Shown one piece after another: positions 52,263 to 63,100 of a stretch of DNA of 64,000 nucleotides (positions within the stretch are counted from its first letter, which is position 1; each line of letters starts with the position of its first letter). A model generated the notes under the pieces. That model ran no database searches. It was given only the letters and a program-made list of their open reading frames with translations, and had not been told where the DNA came from. The DNA is from Macrostomum hystrix. Lineage: Eukaryota > Platyhelminthes > Macrostomidae. The DNA lies in contig CATNEN010000003.1 in the NCBI GenBank assembly GCA_950097015.1, positions 1,674,001-1,738,000 of the forward strand. The letters are read 5' to 3'. Both the position numbers and the translations under genes were made by a program.

Positions 52263-52391
52263 ATGTATCCCTCAGTTGAATAGCATAAAGTACAAAGCTA
52301 AAAGCAAAAATGGCCATAGACACTAGCATTAAGGTACTGTACCGCTAAATGAAAGATGCGCTCGTAAAAAGGAGACAGCTAGTTAGTTAAA

Positions 52392-52806
52392 ATGGCTACC
52401 GAAAGACTTGTCAATCTGACTGACGAAGAAGTCAGTTCACTCATCGAAGGAACGGTTCCAACAAACACGCTAAAGAAATGTCACTGGATGTTTTCTACTT
52501 TCCAAGAGTAGAAATGCGGCGAAGAAAGTGCTCTGGTGTTCCGACGGTGGACCCTCGCTTATGGTACTGAAAGGCGCAGATTAGTTCTCGAAGTTCTCCG
52601 ATTAGAACTTTCTAATGAAAAGTTTCATTCTTGAGGTGAGGACAAAGCGCAACGGTCGCTACTCCGCTGGGACATTAAAGGATTTCTTTTCGTCAATACA
52701 ATGCGCCATGTGTATCGCCGTCAGTGGTGCATCTGGACGGACATCGACATACACAAGTGCAACTGTTAAATGGTTAAAATTTCATGTTGAATCGATTTCA
52801 TTTTAA
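52392..52806 (+). pseudogene. Crypton-type tyrosine recombinase remnant
   Basis: The ATG at 52392 opens VNLTDEEVSSLIEG and VPTNTLKKCHWMFSTFQE and stops at 52509-52511. Downstream at 52615-52806 another frame reads SFILEVRTKRNGRYSAGTL then KDFFSSIQ. Both pieces resemble the N-terminal domain of Crypton/KIAA1958-like recombinases (…NTKKAT…, …VRKKDGSxYSPxTL…). The catalytic domain is absent. A frameshifted, truncated remnant; family call from memory. Confidence 0.6.
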
Positions 52807-52814
52807 AATATAAA

Positions 52815-52990
52815 GTTCTCGTTTATTTGCACTCTGTGCCGGTGCAAATAAATCATTTATCTGCACCGGTGCAGATAAACAAAATAAACCATTAGAACAT
52901 AGACTACTGCACCAGTGCAACTGGGAGATACATGCTTCAACACTAGACCATAGACTTATTTGACCGGGACAAGTGGGGGATAAACGACAT
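52815..52990. repeat. Short palindrome cluster
   Basis: Contains aataaatcatttatctgcac and its near complement gtgcagataaacaaaataaa around a gcaccggtgc palindrome. Probably a third foldback fragment following the Crypton remnant. Confidence 0.55.
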
Positions 52991-53034
52991 GCTACACTTT
53001 CAATAACAGCTGCTACTCCACGACAATTGGCGCC

Positions 53035-54215
53035 GTGGCGCCGCGCGCCGAGCTGCTGCCATGCGAGTCCATCTGCGTCTTCCGGGCGGCGCCGGAGACC
53101 ATTAGGCTCACCACTACCGAGCCTCCAGCTGTACAACAGGGCACACTCCGAGTCGGGACGCTGAACTGCCGAACTCTCAAGGCCGCCTGGCGGAGAAGGT
53201 TGCTGGCGAAGCTAGCGCTCGACCTTAGCTGTGATGTCATTGCACTTCAGGAGGTGTCTATCAGAGCCGAGCCTGGACTTCACTGTGAGGATCTGGGCTC
53301 CGGTTGGACACTCTGGTACACCTCAGCGGATCAACGAGGCCGTGGAGGAGTTGGAGCACTGATCGGCCCGAGACTGCTGCAGAGCTATCACTGCTATTCC
53401 TTGTCACCCCGGATGCTTCGGGTAGACGTCCGGCTTCGCGGCCGGAACGCTCGTCTGTTCTGCGTGTACGCGCCACCTGCCACCCCCCCAGATGTTCTCG
53501 ACCGTAGAGGGCGCTCAGCGCCAGCTGGACAAGCTGGTTAGCACTGCAGCGAGTGTCGGCCTGCTGGTCAACACGAAGAAGACCGTTGTGCTCTGCCTGC
53601 CGGGCGACATCGAGGCCGCAATTTTCTTCCGAGGCGCTGACGGGCAGTAACAGAGCTTCCGCGCTGTCAGCAGTTCGTCTACCTCGGCGGTCTGGTACCT
53701 GAAGTCCGCGAAGATCTGCGGCGTCGCCACCGGTACGCTTGGGCTGCCTTTCGTTCTGTGAGGGCGGTCCTGCAGTCCGAGGCCCTACCTGATCGCCAGA
53801 GGGCGGCGCTGTTCCAAGCGGTGGTCGAGACCGTCCTGTTGTACAACGACGAGACCTGGACGCTGACGGATTCGCTCGAACAGCAAGTCAACGCGGCGCA
53901 CGCTGGCCTGCTGCGCGCCGCCTTTAAGATCAGCGACGAGCGGATCACTAACGCGGCACTCTATCGCCGCGCTGGCCTGGCCCGTCCAATGGGACTGCTG
54001 CGACTTCGGCGACTTTAGCAGGCAGGCCATATCATCCGCGCCGAGTCCTACTGCCCGCAGCCGGTGCAGGAGGTGTTGCTGCTAACGCTGCAGGCACCCT
54101 ACCGGCCCGAACTCGGCGTTTCGTCGACAGCCTGCTGGCCGATGCTGGCGCCCCGGCCACTGCCAGCGGTGCAGCCTTTGTTCTGTGCACTGTGACACTG
54201 CTTTTTTCCACCTGA
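53035..54215 (+). pseudogene. LINE remnant: endonuclease and RT C-terminal region
   Basis: 53035-53541 reads LRVGTLNCRTLK, CDVIALQEV, GRGGVGALIGPRL and NARLFCVYAPP, the start and middle of an APE-type endonuclease of non-LTR retrotransposons. At about 53490 it jumps to RT C-terminal sequence: NTKKTVVLCL, FVYLGGLVPEVREDLRRR, AWAAFRSV, ETVLLYNDETWTLT, LLRAAFKISD and a GHIIRAE motif. Most of the RT palm is deleted, and several frameshifts and stops are present. GC-rich against AT-rich neighbours. Confidence 0.85.
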
Positions 54216-54221
54216 CACCGT

Positions 54222-54315
54222 CTTTTGTTGTTGTTGTTGTTATTGTTGTTGTTGTTGTTATTGTTGTTGTTGTTGTTGCTGTTGTTGTTGTTGTTGCTGT
54301 TGCTGTTGTTCTGTT
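54222..54315 (+). repeat. ttg microsatellite at LINE 3' end
   Basis: About 30 ttg units with a few tta and ctg, directly after the LINE coding remnant. It may be the element's 3' simple-repeat tail. Confidence 0.85.
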
Positions 54316-54404
54316 TTACAAAGCAATTTTAGTTGTGCTTATCACCATAGTCTTCGACGAGAATCGCTGAATATCTCGATCATGCTGCCTCGGACGGCTT
54401 TGAA

Positions 54405-54670
54405 AGTTTGTTCATTGTAAAGGGCGGAGAATTTTGATTCAGATTCAGATTCAGGTCGGGGGTTCGATTTCCGCTGACTCGGCTGGAGCAATTTGTGAGC
54501 TTTGGCAAGGCACTGATTCAGTTCACCCAGTGCTAAAATGGGTGTAAGAATTAGCTGGGGGAGGGAGTGGCGTCCCCCAGTCCATGGACTGAACAGCCGT
54601 ACGCATGCAGCCTTCAGATGCGCAGCGCAATAACTGCGGCTGAACAAGCCGAAAAAAGGCAGGTGTACTC
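54405..54670 (+). mobile_element. SINE family A, head-truncated
   Basis: Has gtcgggggttcgatttcc (B box), ttcacccagtgctaaaatgg, cagtccatggactgaacagc, and the 3' end ggcaggtgtac. The A-box part is replaced by ttcagattcagattcag. Confidence 0.8.
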
Positions 54671-54911
54671 AAATATTTGAACTATTTTATTACAATTGAG
54701 CACACGCACACAAATCGATTGATCAGGTTTGGATTCAGTCTTGAGCCATGAGCCCCTGTACAATCAGCTTAAGCTTGAATTTGTGTCGCACTGGTTGACC
54801 ATCATAAAAACTATTCTACGGCGCACGTCACCCATCTAATCTCTAAATGTTACTGAGATGCTTTGAAAAGTGAGCGGCACAGCCAGCCCATTCTTTATTT
54901 CTCAGTCAGAG

Positions 54912-55012
54912 CCAACAAATAATTAACGAAACAAATAAGCTAGCCTTGGCAGAGACAGCTAAACCAATAATTAACGAAACAAATAAGCTAGCCTTGGCAG
55001 AGACAGCTAAAA
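54912..55012 (+). repeat. Two-copy direct repeat, about 49 bp
   Basis: aataattaacgaaacaaata followed by agctagccttggcagagaca occurs twice in tandem without mismatches. Confidence 0.92.
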
Positions 55013-55328
55013 CGTGAGGCACAGCTCATCTGCCCCTAAAAATACAATGCTCTCTTCTGGGTTAGAGGACAATAAGAGAATTTCTCATTCAATTTGGCTG
55101 CTGTTGAACTCGCCAACTCTCAGTACCAAAGAGCCTCATCTAATATGCAGTGAGCAGAAAAGCAAAATCTAAACAGTTCTCAAGTTCAATGATAACAATT
55201 GAAAATTAATTCAGGTTTAGACCACTGTATTACTGTGAGGTGAGCACTTAAAAAGGCCAAGGGCGCGTGGAAGACGGCATTTCGGAGCCTGCATTCCGCT
55301 GACCGGAAAAACGTGCCGATTCCGAGTG

Positions 55329-55335
55329 TATAAAT
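55329..55335 (+). promoter_or_regulatory. TATA box of peptide gene copy 2
   Basis: tataaat about 92 bases before the ATG, in a block conserved with copy 1. Confidence 0.75.
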
Positions 55336-55426
55336 CAGAGGTCTCTAAATGCTGAGTAGAGCTCCAAGCCAAAGCTAACTCTCAGCTTCTCTACCTGCTT
55401 CATCAAGCAACAGCAGCAGCACAGAC

Positions 55427-55693
55427 ATGAAGTGGCAGTTTGCTCTCGGACTCCTGCTGTGCGCAGCTCTGGCAGTCGCCAGGCCCAGCCAGGAGCTGTC
55501 GGAGGAGGAAGCCGAGTCGCTGGCGGCGCTGGAGGCCCTGGCTGACATGGACGAGTCGAACATGTCGGAGGAGAAGGCCGCCGAGCTGCAGAAGAAGTTC
55601 TTCCGTCTGCGCCGCATCCGCGTCAGGTGGACCCACGTGCTTCGCGCCGCCAAGACGGCCTACAGGATCTACAGGCACATCTCTGGCAAGTAG
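55427..55693 (+). CDS. Secreted cationic peptide precursor, copy 2 (probable antimicrobial peptide)
   Basis: Single-exon, 88 residues. Identical signal peptide to copy 1 and nearly identical acidic pro-region (one Thr/Ala change). The predicted mature part starts about FFRLRR after KK and ends HISGK, with about nine or ten basic residues over 31. Differences from copy 1 are concentrated there: an extra RV pair, G/T, V/I, K/R and I/F. I do not recognise a named family; cecropin-like helical peptides are the nearest style. Head-to-head with copy 1, starts 5.1 kb apart. Confidence 0.88.
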   Translation: MKWQFALGLLLCAALAVARPSQELSEEEAESLAALEALADMDESNMSEEKAAELQKKFFRLRRIRVRWTHVLRAAKTAYRIYRHISGK

Positions 55694-55949
55694 GCCCCGC
55701 CTACAGCTGAGGCTAACATGGACAACCGGACTGGACTCCGCCCCCGACCTGATCTTTTAATACTCGACGTACCTGTAGCCGTAGAAAAAAGTAATACTTG
55801 AAAAATACACTGCGAATTCGAGCGATTATTACAATGGGAAAACGCTTTAAAATTAGCACTCTTTCAATTCGTTGCTTGATTTTTTAGCGAGCCTACATTT
55901 TATAGTTTCCCTTCGAATATAAACTTCGGTGACAAACATATGTAATTGG

Positions 55950-56145
55950 GGACGCCCTTGAGGGCCCTTAAGGGCCAAACCTCCTAGTGAGAGTGTACAC
56001 TGCCTGACGACGAGAAAGCCAGGGCAGATGTACACACCTGTGTGAGAGTGTGCCTGAATATGGTATCTGTGTGCGTGTGTGCTCTGGTCAGTAGTCAGCG
56101 AAATGGGCAGAATTGCCTCCTCACAGGCTGCGGGTCTAGTGTCAC
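55950..56145 (+). mobile_element. Headless SINE family B copy in right arm
   Basis: Mirror of 49577-49775. Ends with gctgcgggtctagtgtcacc on the plus strand. Confidence 0.75.
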
Positions 56146-56346
56146 CAAATGATGCTCACGTGAAATCCCGAATGCATTTTTAGCAAAGAATTGGGTCCAT
56201 GCTTTTAATAAAATTGCAACTTCAATCATCTTTCTAATAGTTCTGCTGGTCCCTACATGTAATGTATATGTTTTGCATCCATTTTTAAATACAAAATTAA
56301 AAATTGGCAAAAATTGAAACAAATACTAAGAAAAGAGAAAAAAAAT

Positions 56347-56365
56347 TGACATGAAGTGGCAGTTT
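56347..56365 (+). pseudogene. Fragment of a third peptide gene start
   Basis: gacatgaagtggcagttt is an exact 18-base match to the start-codon region of both peptide genes and sits exactly where the inverted repeat ends. The sequence beyond (cacactaaac) is unrelated. Confidence 0.7.
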
Positions 56366-56384
56366 CACACTAAACAAATTAAAC

Positions 56385-56765
56385 CAGATAATTCAGTCAC
56401 ACTAATCGATAATTCAGCCACACTAATCGATAATTCAGCCACACTAATCGATAATTCAGTCACACTAATCGATAATTAAGCCACACTAATAGATAATTCA
56501 GCCACACTAATCGATAATTAAGCCACACTAATCGATAATTAAGCCACACTAATCGATAATTAAGCCACACTAATAGATAATTCAGCCACACTAATCGATA
56601 ATTAAGCCACACTAATCGATAATTAAGCCACACTAATCGATAATTCAGCCACACTAATCGATAATTCAGTCACACTAATCGATAATTAAGCCACACTAAT
56701 AGATAATTCAGCCACAATAATCGATATTTCACCCTCGCTAATCAATAATTCAGCCACACTATCAG
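56385..56765 (+). repeat. 21-bp minisatellite, block 1
   Basis: About 18 copies of a unit containing cactaatcgataattcag, with atagataatt and attaagcc variants. The same unit resumes at 58248-58425. Confidence 0.95.
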
Positions 56766-57015
56766 TCATTACTCGTACATTTGCGTATAAAATCACGGAG
56801 CCTCATGCATATATCACACGCATGTATATCACACACAATTTTTTGTTTAATAGATAACAAGCTGCAGGATGTGCTACGAAGTTGATATGATACATGAGTT
56901 GTCCGCACTAAAAGAGAAACAAAGAAAACATGAAAAGAAAGATAAATTTGCTTGAACTAAATTACGGACCTTGTCTATCCGCCTTACAATATACGAAATT
57001 TTGGTGACGAACTCG

Positions 57016-57150
57016 CTAATGGAAGCCTCTATCAGGTGCCATGCTATTCAGCAGAATCAGTTTATCAAGAAAATCGAATAAACGTTCCATACCAACAGGA
57101 TTTCTGGTAAACGGATCTTTTACATAGGTCTTCAAATAGGACGGAATGTC
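57016..57150 (-). CDS. Possible last exon of an unrecognised gene
   Basis: Minus strand reads IPSYLKTYVKDPFTRNPV then GMERLFDFLDKLILLNS and stops at 57018-57016. The composition looks protein-like and differs from the repeats around it. Another minus frame just downstream (HLIEASISEFVTKISYI, about 57050-56970) is also protein-like, so a frameshift or alternative splicing is possible. Function unknown. It may belong with 58440-58722. Confidence 0.35.
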   Translation of the reverse strand, partial: DIPSYLKTYVKDPFTRNPVGMERLFDFLDKLILLNSMAPDRGFH

Positions 57151-57835
57151 TCTCTCTCTCTCTCTCCTGTCTCATCTCTTTCCCGTCTTATCTCTCCCAT
57201 GTCTCATCTCTCTCCTGTCTCATATCTCCCATGTCTCATCTCTCTCCTGTCTCATCTCTCTCCTGTCGCATATCTCTCCTGTCGCATCTCTCTAGTATCT
57301 CATCTCTTTCCTGTCTCATCTCTCCCCTGTCTCACCTCTCCCTTGTCTCATCTCTCTCCTGTCTCATCTCTTTCCCGTCTCATCTCTCCCCTGTCTCATC
57401 TCTCTCCTGTCTCATCTCTCTCCTGTCGCATATCTCTCCTGTCGCATCTCTTTCCCGTCTCATCTCTCTCATGTCTCATCTCTCTCCTGTCTCATATCTC
57501 CCATGTCTCATCTCTCTCCTGTCTCATCTCTCTCCTGTCGCATATCTCTCCTGTCGCATCTCTCTAGTATCTCATCTCTTTCCTGTCTCATCTCTCCCCT
57601 GTCTCACCTCTCCCTTGTCTCATCTCTCTAGTGTATCATCTCTCTAGTGTCTCATCTCTCTCCTGCCTCATCTATCCTGTCTTATCTTTCTCCTGCCTCA
57701 TATATCCTGTCTTATCTCTCTCCTGCCTCATCTATCCTGTCTTATCTCTCTCCTGCCTCATCTATCCTGTCTTATCTCTCTCCTGCCTCATCTATCCTGT
57801 CTTATCTCTCTCCTGCCTCATCTAGCTAGCTGCTC
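57150..57835 (+). repeat. 16-bp and 31-bp tctcatctctctcctg minisatellite
   Basis: Left part: copies of tctcatctctctcctg. Right part (57650-57830): six copies of a 31-bp derivative with tctatcctgtcttatc. A 16-bp CT-rich unit close in composition to the one at 2795-3740. Confidence 0.93.
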
Positions 57836-58051
57836 TCTACTAGCTGCCATTATAAGGTACCAATTTAGTCAGAGTAAAATTGGGAGCTGTACTCTTTCGT
57901 ACGTTTGTTTCGTACGTACGTTGGCTATTTTTAGCTCTCACATTAACTGCGTACATTTACTTTTTCCTTTTATGAAGTCCCACCTTTTTATGCCAACCTC
58001 ATATAATCATTTTTGTACCTCAAATAATGCACTTTCTCAAATTATAGCAGT

Positions 58052-58247
58052 GTACCGACCGACCGACCGACCGACCGACCGACCGACCGACCGACCGACC
58101 GACCGACCGACCGACCGACCGACCGACCGACCGACCGACCGACCGACCGACCGACCGACCGACCGACCGACCGACCGACCGACCGACCGACCGACCGACC
58201 GACCGACCGACCGACCGACCGACCGACCGACCGACCGACCGACCGAC
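58052..58247 (+). repeat. ccga microsatellite
   Basis: About 49 perfect tetranucleotide units with only one mismatch at the right end. Confidence 0.98.
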
Positions 58248-58425
58248 TGACACACTAATCGATAATTCAGTCACACTAATAGATAATATAGCCATGCTAA
58301 TCGATAAATCAGACACACTAATCGATAATTCAGTCACACAAATAAATAATTCAGTCACACTAATAGATAATATAGCCACACTAATCGATAATTCAGTCGT
58401 ACTAATCGATAATGCACTTACTCAA
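58248..58425 (+). repeat. 21-bp minisatellite, block 2
   Basis: About eight copies of the cactaatcgataattcag unit of 56385-56765, more diverged to the right. Confidence 0.9.
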
Positions 58426-58439
58426 AGACGATTAGATAA

Positions 58440-58722
58440 CTTAATCGCTCTAACTGATATTCCAGCGGCAAAAATCGATAATTCTGCCAAGCTAATTGTA
58501 CTTTGTCACAGTGGAAACTAGCTATTTCTTCATTGGACACTGAGGTAAATAAAATACTTTCTTTGAAGTTACCGCAATTTAGAATAGTCTCTGCAGTTTC
58601 TGCAAAAATTTGTGCAAAACAATCAGATGCGAATGTAATTCTTGAGACTTTTGCAAGAAAAAGCAAAGTGCTTGTTAAATTTTCTGAATTAATTAGTCCC
58701 TGAAAAGTTAAAACATCTAACT
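58440..58722 (-). CDS. Possible internal exon of an unrecognised gene
   Basis: On the minus strand a good acceptor (ttaacttttcag) precedes GLINSENLTSTLLFLAKVS, FASDCFAQIFAETAETIL and FKESILFTSV. Donor unclear (gtaact, gtattt and gtacaa candidates). The plus strand is also open (58503-58703), so the strand is not certain. No family recognised. Confidence 0.3.
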
Positions 58723-58979
58723 GAGATTCAATATTGAACTTTGACGCAATTAGTCATAACAAAATAACAAAAACAATAATATACATTTATTAATTTGAAG
58801 CATCGATTTACGATTAACTTACATTAGACTAGATTAGATTACACATTTTTAAAGTAGAAATTCATTACACTCTACTTATAGTAAATAAGTTTGAAAATGG
58901 CTATTTCGTTTGATAGCACTAATTCTGCTGAGTTAGTTTTTTACAATGATTTGGGAATGAGATAATGGGATATTAGATA

Positions 58980-59725
58980 ACCAGGTGGGAGATGAAGCGA
59001 TGGGAAATGATGGGATGGGATATGAAGGGATAGGAGATGAAGAGATGGGAGATGAAGGGATGGGAGATGAAGGCATGGGAGATGAAGGGATGGGATATGG
59101 CTTGGGAGATGAAGGGATGGGAGATGAAGGGATGGGAGATGAAGGCATGGGAGATGAAGGCATGGGAGATGAAGGGATGGGAGATGAAGGGATGGGAGAT
59201 GAAGGCATGGGAGATGAAGGGATGGGAGATGAAAGGATGGGAGATGAAGGCATGGGAGATAAAGGGATGGGAGATAAAGGGATGGGAGATGAAGGCATGG
59301 GAGATAAAGGGATGGGAGATAATGGGATGGGAGATGAAGGCATGGGAGATGAAGGGATGGGATATGGCTTGGGAGATAAAGGGATGGAAGATGAAGGCAT
59401 GGGAGATGAAGGGATTGGATATGGCTTGGGAGATGAAGGGATGGGAGATGAAGGCATGGGAGATGAAGGCATGGGAGATGAAGGCATGGGAGATGAAGGC
59501 ATGGGAGATGAAGGGATGGGAGATGAAGGCATGGGAGATGAAGGGATGGGAGATGAAGGCATGGGAGATGAAGGTATGGGAGATGAAGGGATGGGAGATG
59601 AAGGCATGGGAGATGAAGGGATGGGAGATGAAGGCATGGGAGATGAAGGGATGGGAGATAAAGGCATGGGAGATGAAGGGATGGGAGATGAAAGGATGGG
59701 AGATGAAGGGATGGGAGGTAGGAGA
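58980..59725 (+). repeat. 15-bp minisatellite
   Basis: About 50 copies of atgggagatgaaggg with aaggcatgg variants. Since 15 is divisible by three, four frames stay open; these are not genes. Confidence 0.97.
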
Positions 59726-60137
59726 ACCTGATTATCATTCACAAACTATATAGAGAAAAAAGTTGGCAGAAAGGTTCCATATTTCATACTGAGATTCGAA
59801 TATGCACAGCGAAATAATTATCTTAGAAGTGTGGCACAACTGGTAGATAGGGAATAAAAAACGCATTCATTTTTTAGAATCGCTGTTTACTGTTCTAAAA
59901 AGCGCAAAATTGCAAAATATCTATATCAGCAAAAATGTATGTAAAGCTCATCTGTTATACTTTAGGAGCATTGTTAGTTTTAATTATAATGTGTACAAGG
60001 ACATCAAAATTCAAGTTATTGCTCGCTAAAAAATCTAAATAATATAATTTTGTTAATTCGAATAAGTCAGTTTAACAAAGAAAGTTCAGCGCACTACAAT
60101 TAAGTTTTTTTCGTTGTGCTATGAATCAATGCCGATG
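59726..60137. other. AT-rich flank downstream of KCNQ
   Basis: Probable 3' UTR and downstream sequence of the minus-strand channel gene. Nothing else seen. Confidence 0.5.
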
Positions 60138-63100
60138 CTACTGCTGCTGCTGATCATCAGATCCTGCAGTACTGGACTTCACTAACTGGTGTAACAATGA
60201 CAAAATTTCATCAGTTTTGCCCTCCAGTCTGTTGACCTGCTGCTCCAGCCGGATCAAGCGGGTCAGCACGGTGGGTCGAAGCTGCCGATTGGCTGCCTTC
60301 GTGTCCCACTCGCTGATTGGCTGAGGCGCCCAGCTCGTCTGTGGCTTGCCCACCGTCTGGTCTAGTCTGCGGGACGAGGAGAGACAGATTGAAATCAACT
60401 ACCCGATATGTATAGAAAAATTCATTTCTAACCTTCTCTGTAGCTCCTTGATGCGAACCATCATACTGATGTGGCCCTGAGAATATTGCTCGATGACGTC
60501 ACGGACATCGTAGGGCTTGCGCGCTTGCTTGAAAGTAGAGATTTGAAATCGCAAAATCATTTTAGTTCAGATCGTCCGAAACTTTGTGAGGAACAAAACT
60601 AGCCAGCAAAAACTTGTTCTCACACGAATCTTTATTCCCAAACGCTTCCTTTATCTACCTGTCTCAGCTATCTACCTGTCTCAGCTATCTACCTGTCTCA
60701 TCTATCTACCTGTCTCAGCTATCTACCTGTCTCAGCTATCTACCTGTCTCATCTATCTACCTGTCTCAGCTATCTACCTGTCTCATCTATCTACCTGTCT
60801 CAGCTATCTACCTGTCTCATCTATCTACCTGCCTCATCTATCAACCTGCCTCATCTATCTACCTGCCTCATCTATCTACTTGCCTCATCTATCTACCTGC
60901 CTCATCTATCTACCTGTCTCAGTTATCTACCTGCCTTGTGTATCTACCTGCCTCATCTATCTTTCTGCCTCATCTATCTACCTGCCTTGTGTATCTTCCT
61001 GCCTTATCTATCTACCTGTCTCAGCTATCTACCTGTCTCATCTATCTACCTGTCTCAGCTATCTACCTGTCTCATCTATCTACCTGCCTCATCTATCTAC
61101 CTGCCTCATCTATCTACCTGCCTCATCTATCTACCTGCCTCATCTATCTACCTGTCTCAGTTATCTACCTGCCTTGTGTATCTACCTGCCTCATCTATCT
61201 ACCTGCCTTATCTATCTACCTGCCTCATCTGTCTACCTGCCTTATCTATCTTCCTGTCTCATCTATCTTCCTGCCTCATCTATCTACCTGCCTTATCTGT
61301 CTACCTGCCTTATCTGTCTACCTGCCTCATCTATCTACCTGCCTCATCTATCTATCTTACCAACCTCTAGCCAATATAAGTTTGTCTCAACTGTCACAAA
61401 TTTGCGAAATTCCAAATAGCTGTGTGTGATCCTCACCTGAAATTTCCTTCTAGCCACAAAATAACGAATTCTTCTAATCACCCTGATGGCCGCCTTCTGA
61501 GCTTCGGAAAGGCTACAAACAACAGCAATAATTGTGAGGCAATTTCAACAAAAAAATCTAATTAATTCAAGAATTCAAGTGTATAAGATAAACTAGTTGA
61601 CCTTACTTGATCTGCTTGGAATCTGACTCGTTTCGACCAGCTTCATTGTCGGATGATTGTCCTTCGTCTCTACCTTTAATAATAATAATAATATAATAAT
61701 TAATTACACCTGCCCCAATCAGGTCAGATGTGCAGCCGACAGCACAGCCGCAGCTATAGAGCGTCGCATCTGAAGGCTGCGTACAGCTGTTCAGTCCATG
61801 GACTGGGGGGACGCCACACCCACCTTCAATTATCCCAGCTGATGCTGGTACCCATTTAACAGTTGGGTGAACTGAAGCAATGCAGAGTTAAGTGTCTTGC
61901 TAAAGGGCACAAATTGTTCCAGTGGAGTCGGGAATCGAACCCCCGACCTTCAAGTCGTGAGTCCGACGCCCTAACCACCTCTCTTTAACCATCAATTACC
62001 TGTAAAGATAAAACTGTGCTTTAGCTCACCCAGATAAAGGCTACATCACCCTTTTCTCCTTTTATTTCCTCTCACCCCAGTCTTATCGCACTTCCTTAGG
62101 GGGGTCGTAGCCTAGTGGTTAGAGCGTCGGACTCACAACTTGAAGGTCGAGGGTTCGATTCGAGACTCCGCTGGAAAAATGTATGCCTTTCTTAAGCAAG
62201 GCACTTCAGTTCACCCAGCTGTTAAATGGGTACTATCATTAGCTTAAGAGGTAATTGAGGGTGGGTGTGACGTCCCCCCAGTCCATGGACTGAACAGCCG
62301 TACGCAGCTATCAGATGGGGCTGTGCTGTCGGCTGCACATCGGGCCTAATTGGGGCAGGTGTTGTAAATCTTTATTATTAAATATTTGCAGGAGGGCTGT
62401 GGGCGATGGCCCATTATTTAGTGACACTAGACCCGCAGCCAGCGAGGAGGCAATTATGTCCATTTCGCTGATTCCTGAGCACACTCGCACACAGGTGTGT
62501 ACATCTGCCCTGACTTTCTCATCGTCAGGCAGTGTACACTGTGCACTGTGCCTTGGAGGCAAATTGCACGACAAGCCCCCCAAGCCTTCTCTCCGCGGAA
62601 TCGAGCTCAGGGACCTTGGTGCGAGAGGCAAACGGGTCAAAGGCTTAAACCAATTATTATTACAAGCACAATTATAATTATTAGCTAGAGAAAAATCTAC
62701 CTCTAGCGAAGCCACTCTCGCGACGAGACCGACTCGGCCGTCGGCCCAGCACAGTTGACGCTCTCCTGCTCATTCTGGCCCGCAGATCCAAGTCGCTGCT
62801 GCTGCCGCCGCCGCCGCCGCCGCTGCCACTGTCGCCATGGTGATGATCATGATGATGGTGCTGACGCATGGGATGCGTGTAGATACGCCAAGTGGCCATG
62901 GTTGTAGCGTTTGCCGAGCAGGCGTAACAGCGCCACAGGCACTGGGGGTGGCGGAATCGGGCGGGTAAGGATTCTGGCATTGAAATATAAAAAGCAAAAA
63001 TCTCATTTAGAAACTTAAAATAAAAAACCACAATCCTCCCTATCAATACACCCTCTTACCGATCTTCTATCCCCACTTCCCCATCATGTGTCTTATCTTC

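Larger units (their letters stand above)
55265..56349 (+). repeat. Right arm of large inverted duplication
   Basis: Inverted partner of 49375-50450. Similarity starts in the promoter flank (ggagcctgcattccgctgac) and ends near 56349, where the right side reads ttgacatgaagtgg while the left diverges. Confidence 0.93.

Noticed and set aside
61940-62160. Genuine tRNA genes
   Set aside because: A and B boxes are present but no full cloverleaf with acceptor pairing is evident, and each is followed by a SINE body and tail, so they are SINE heads.
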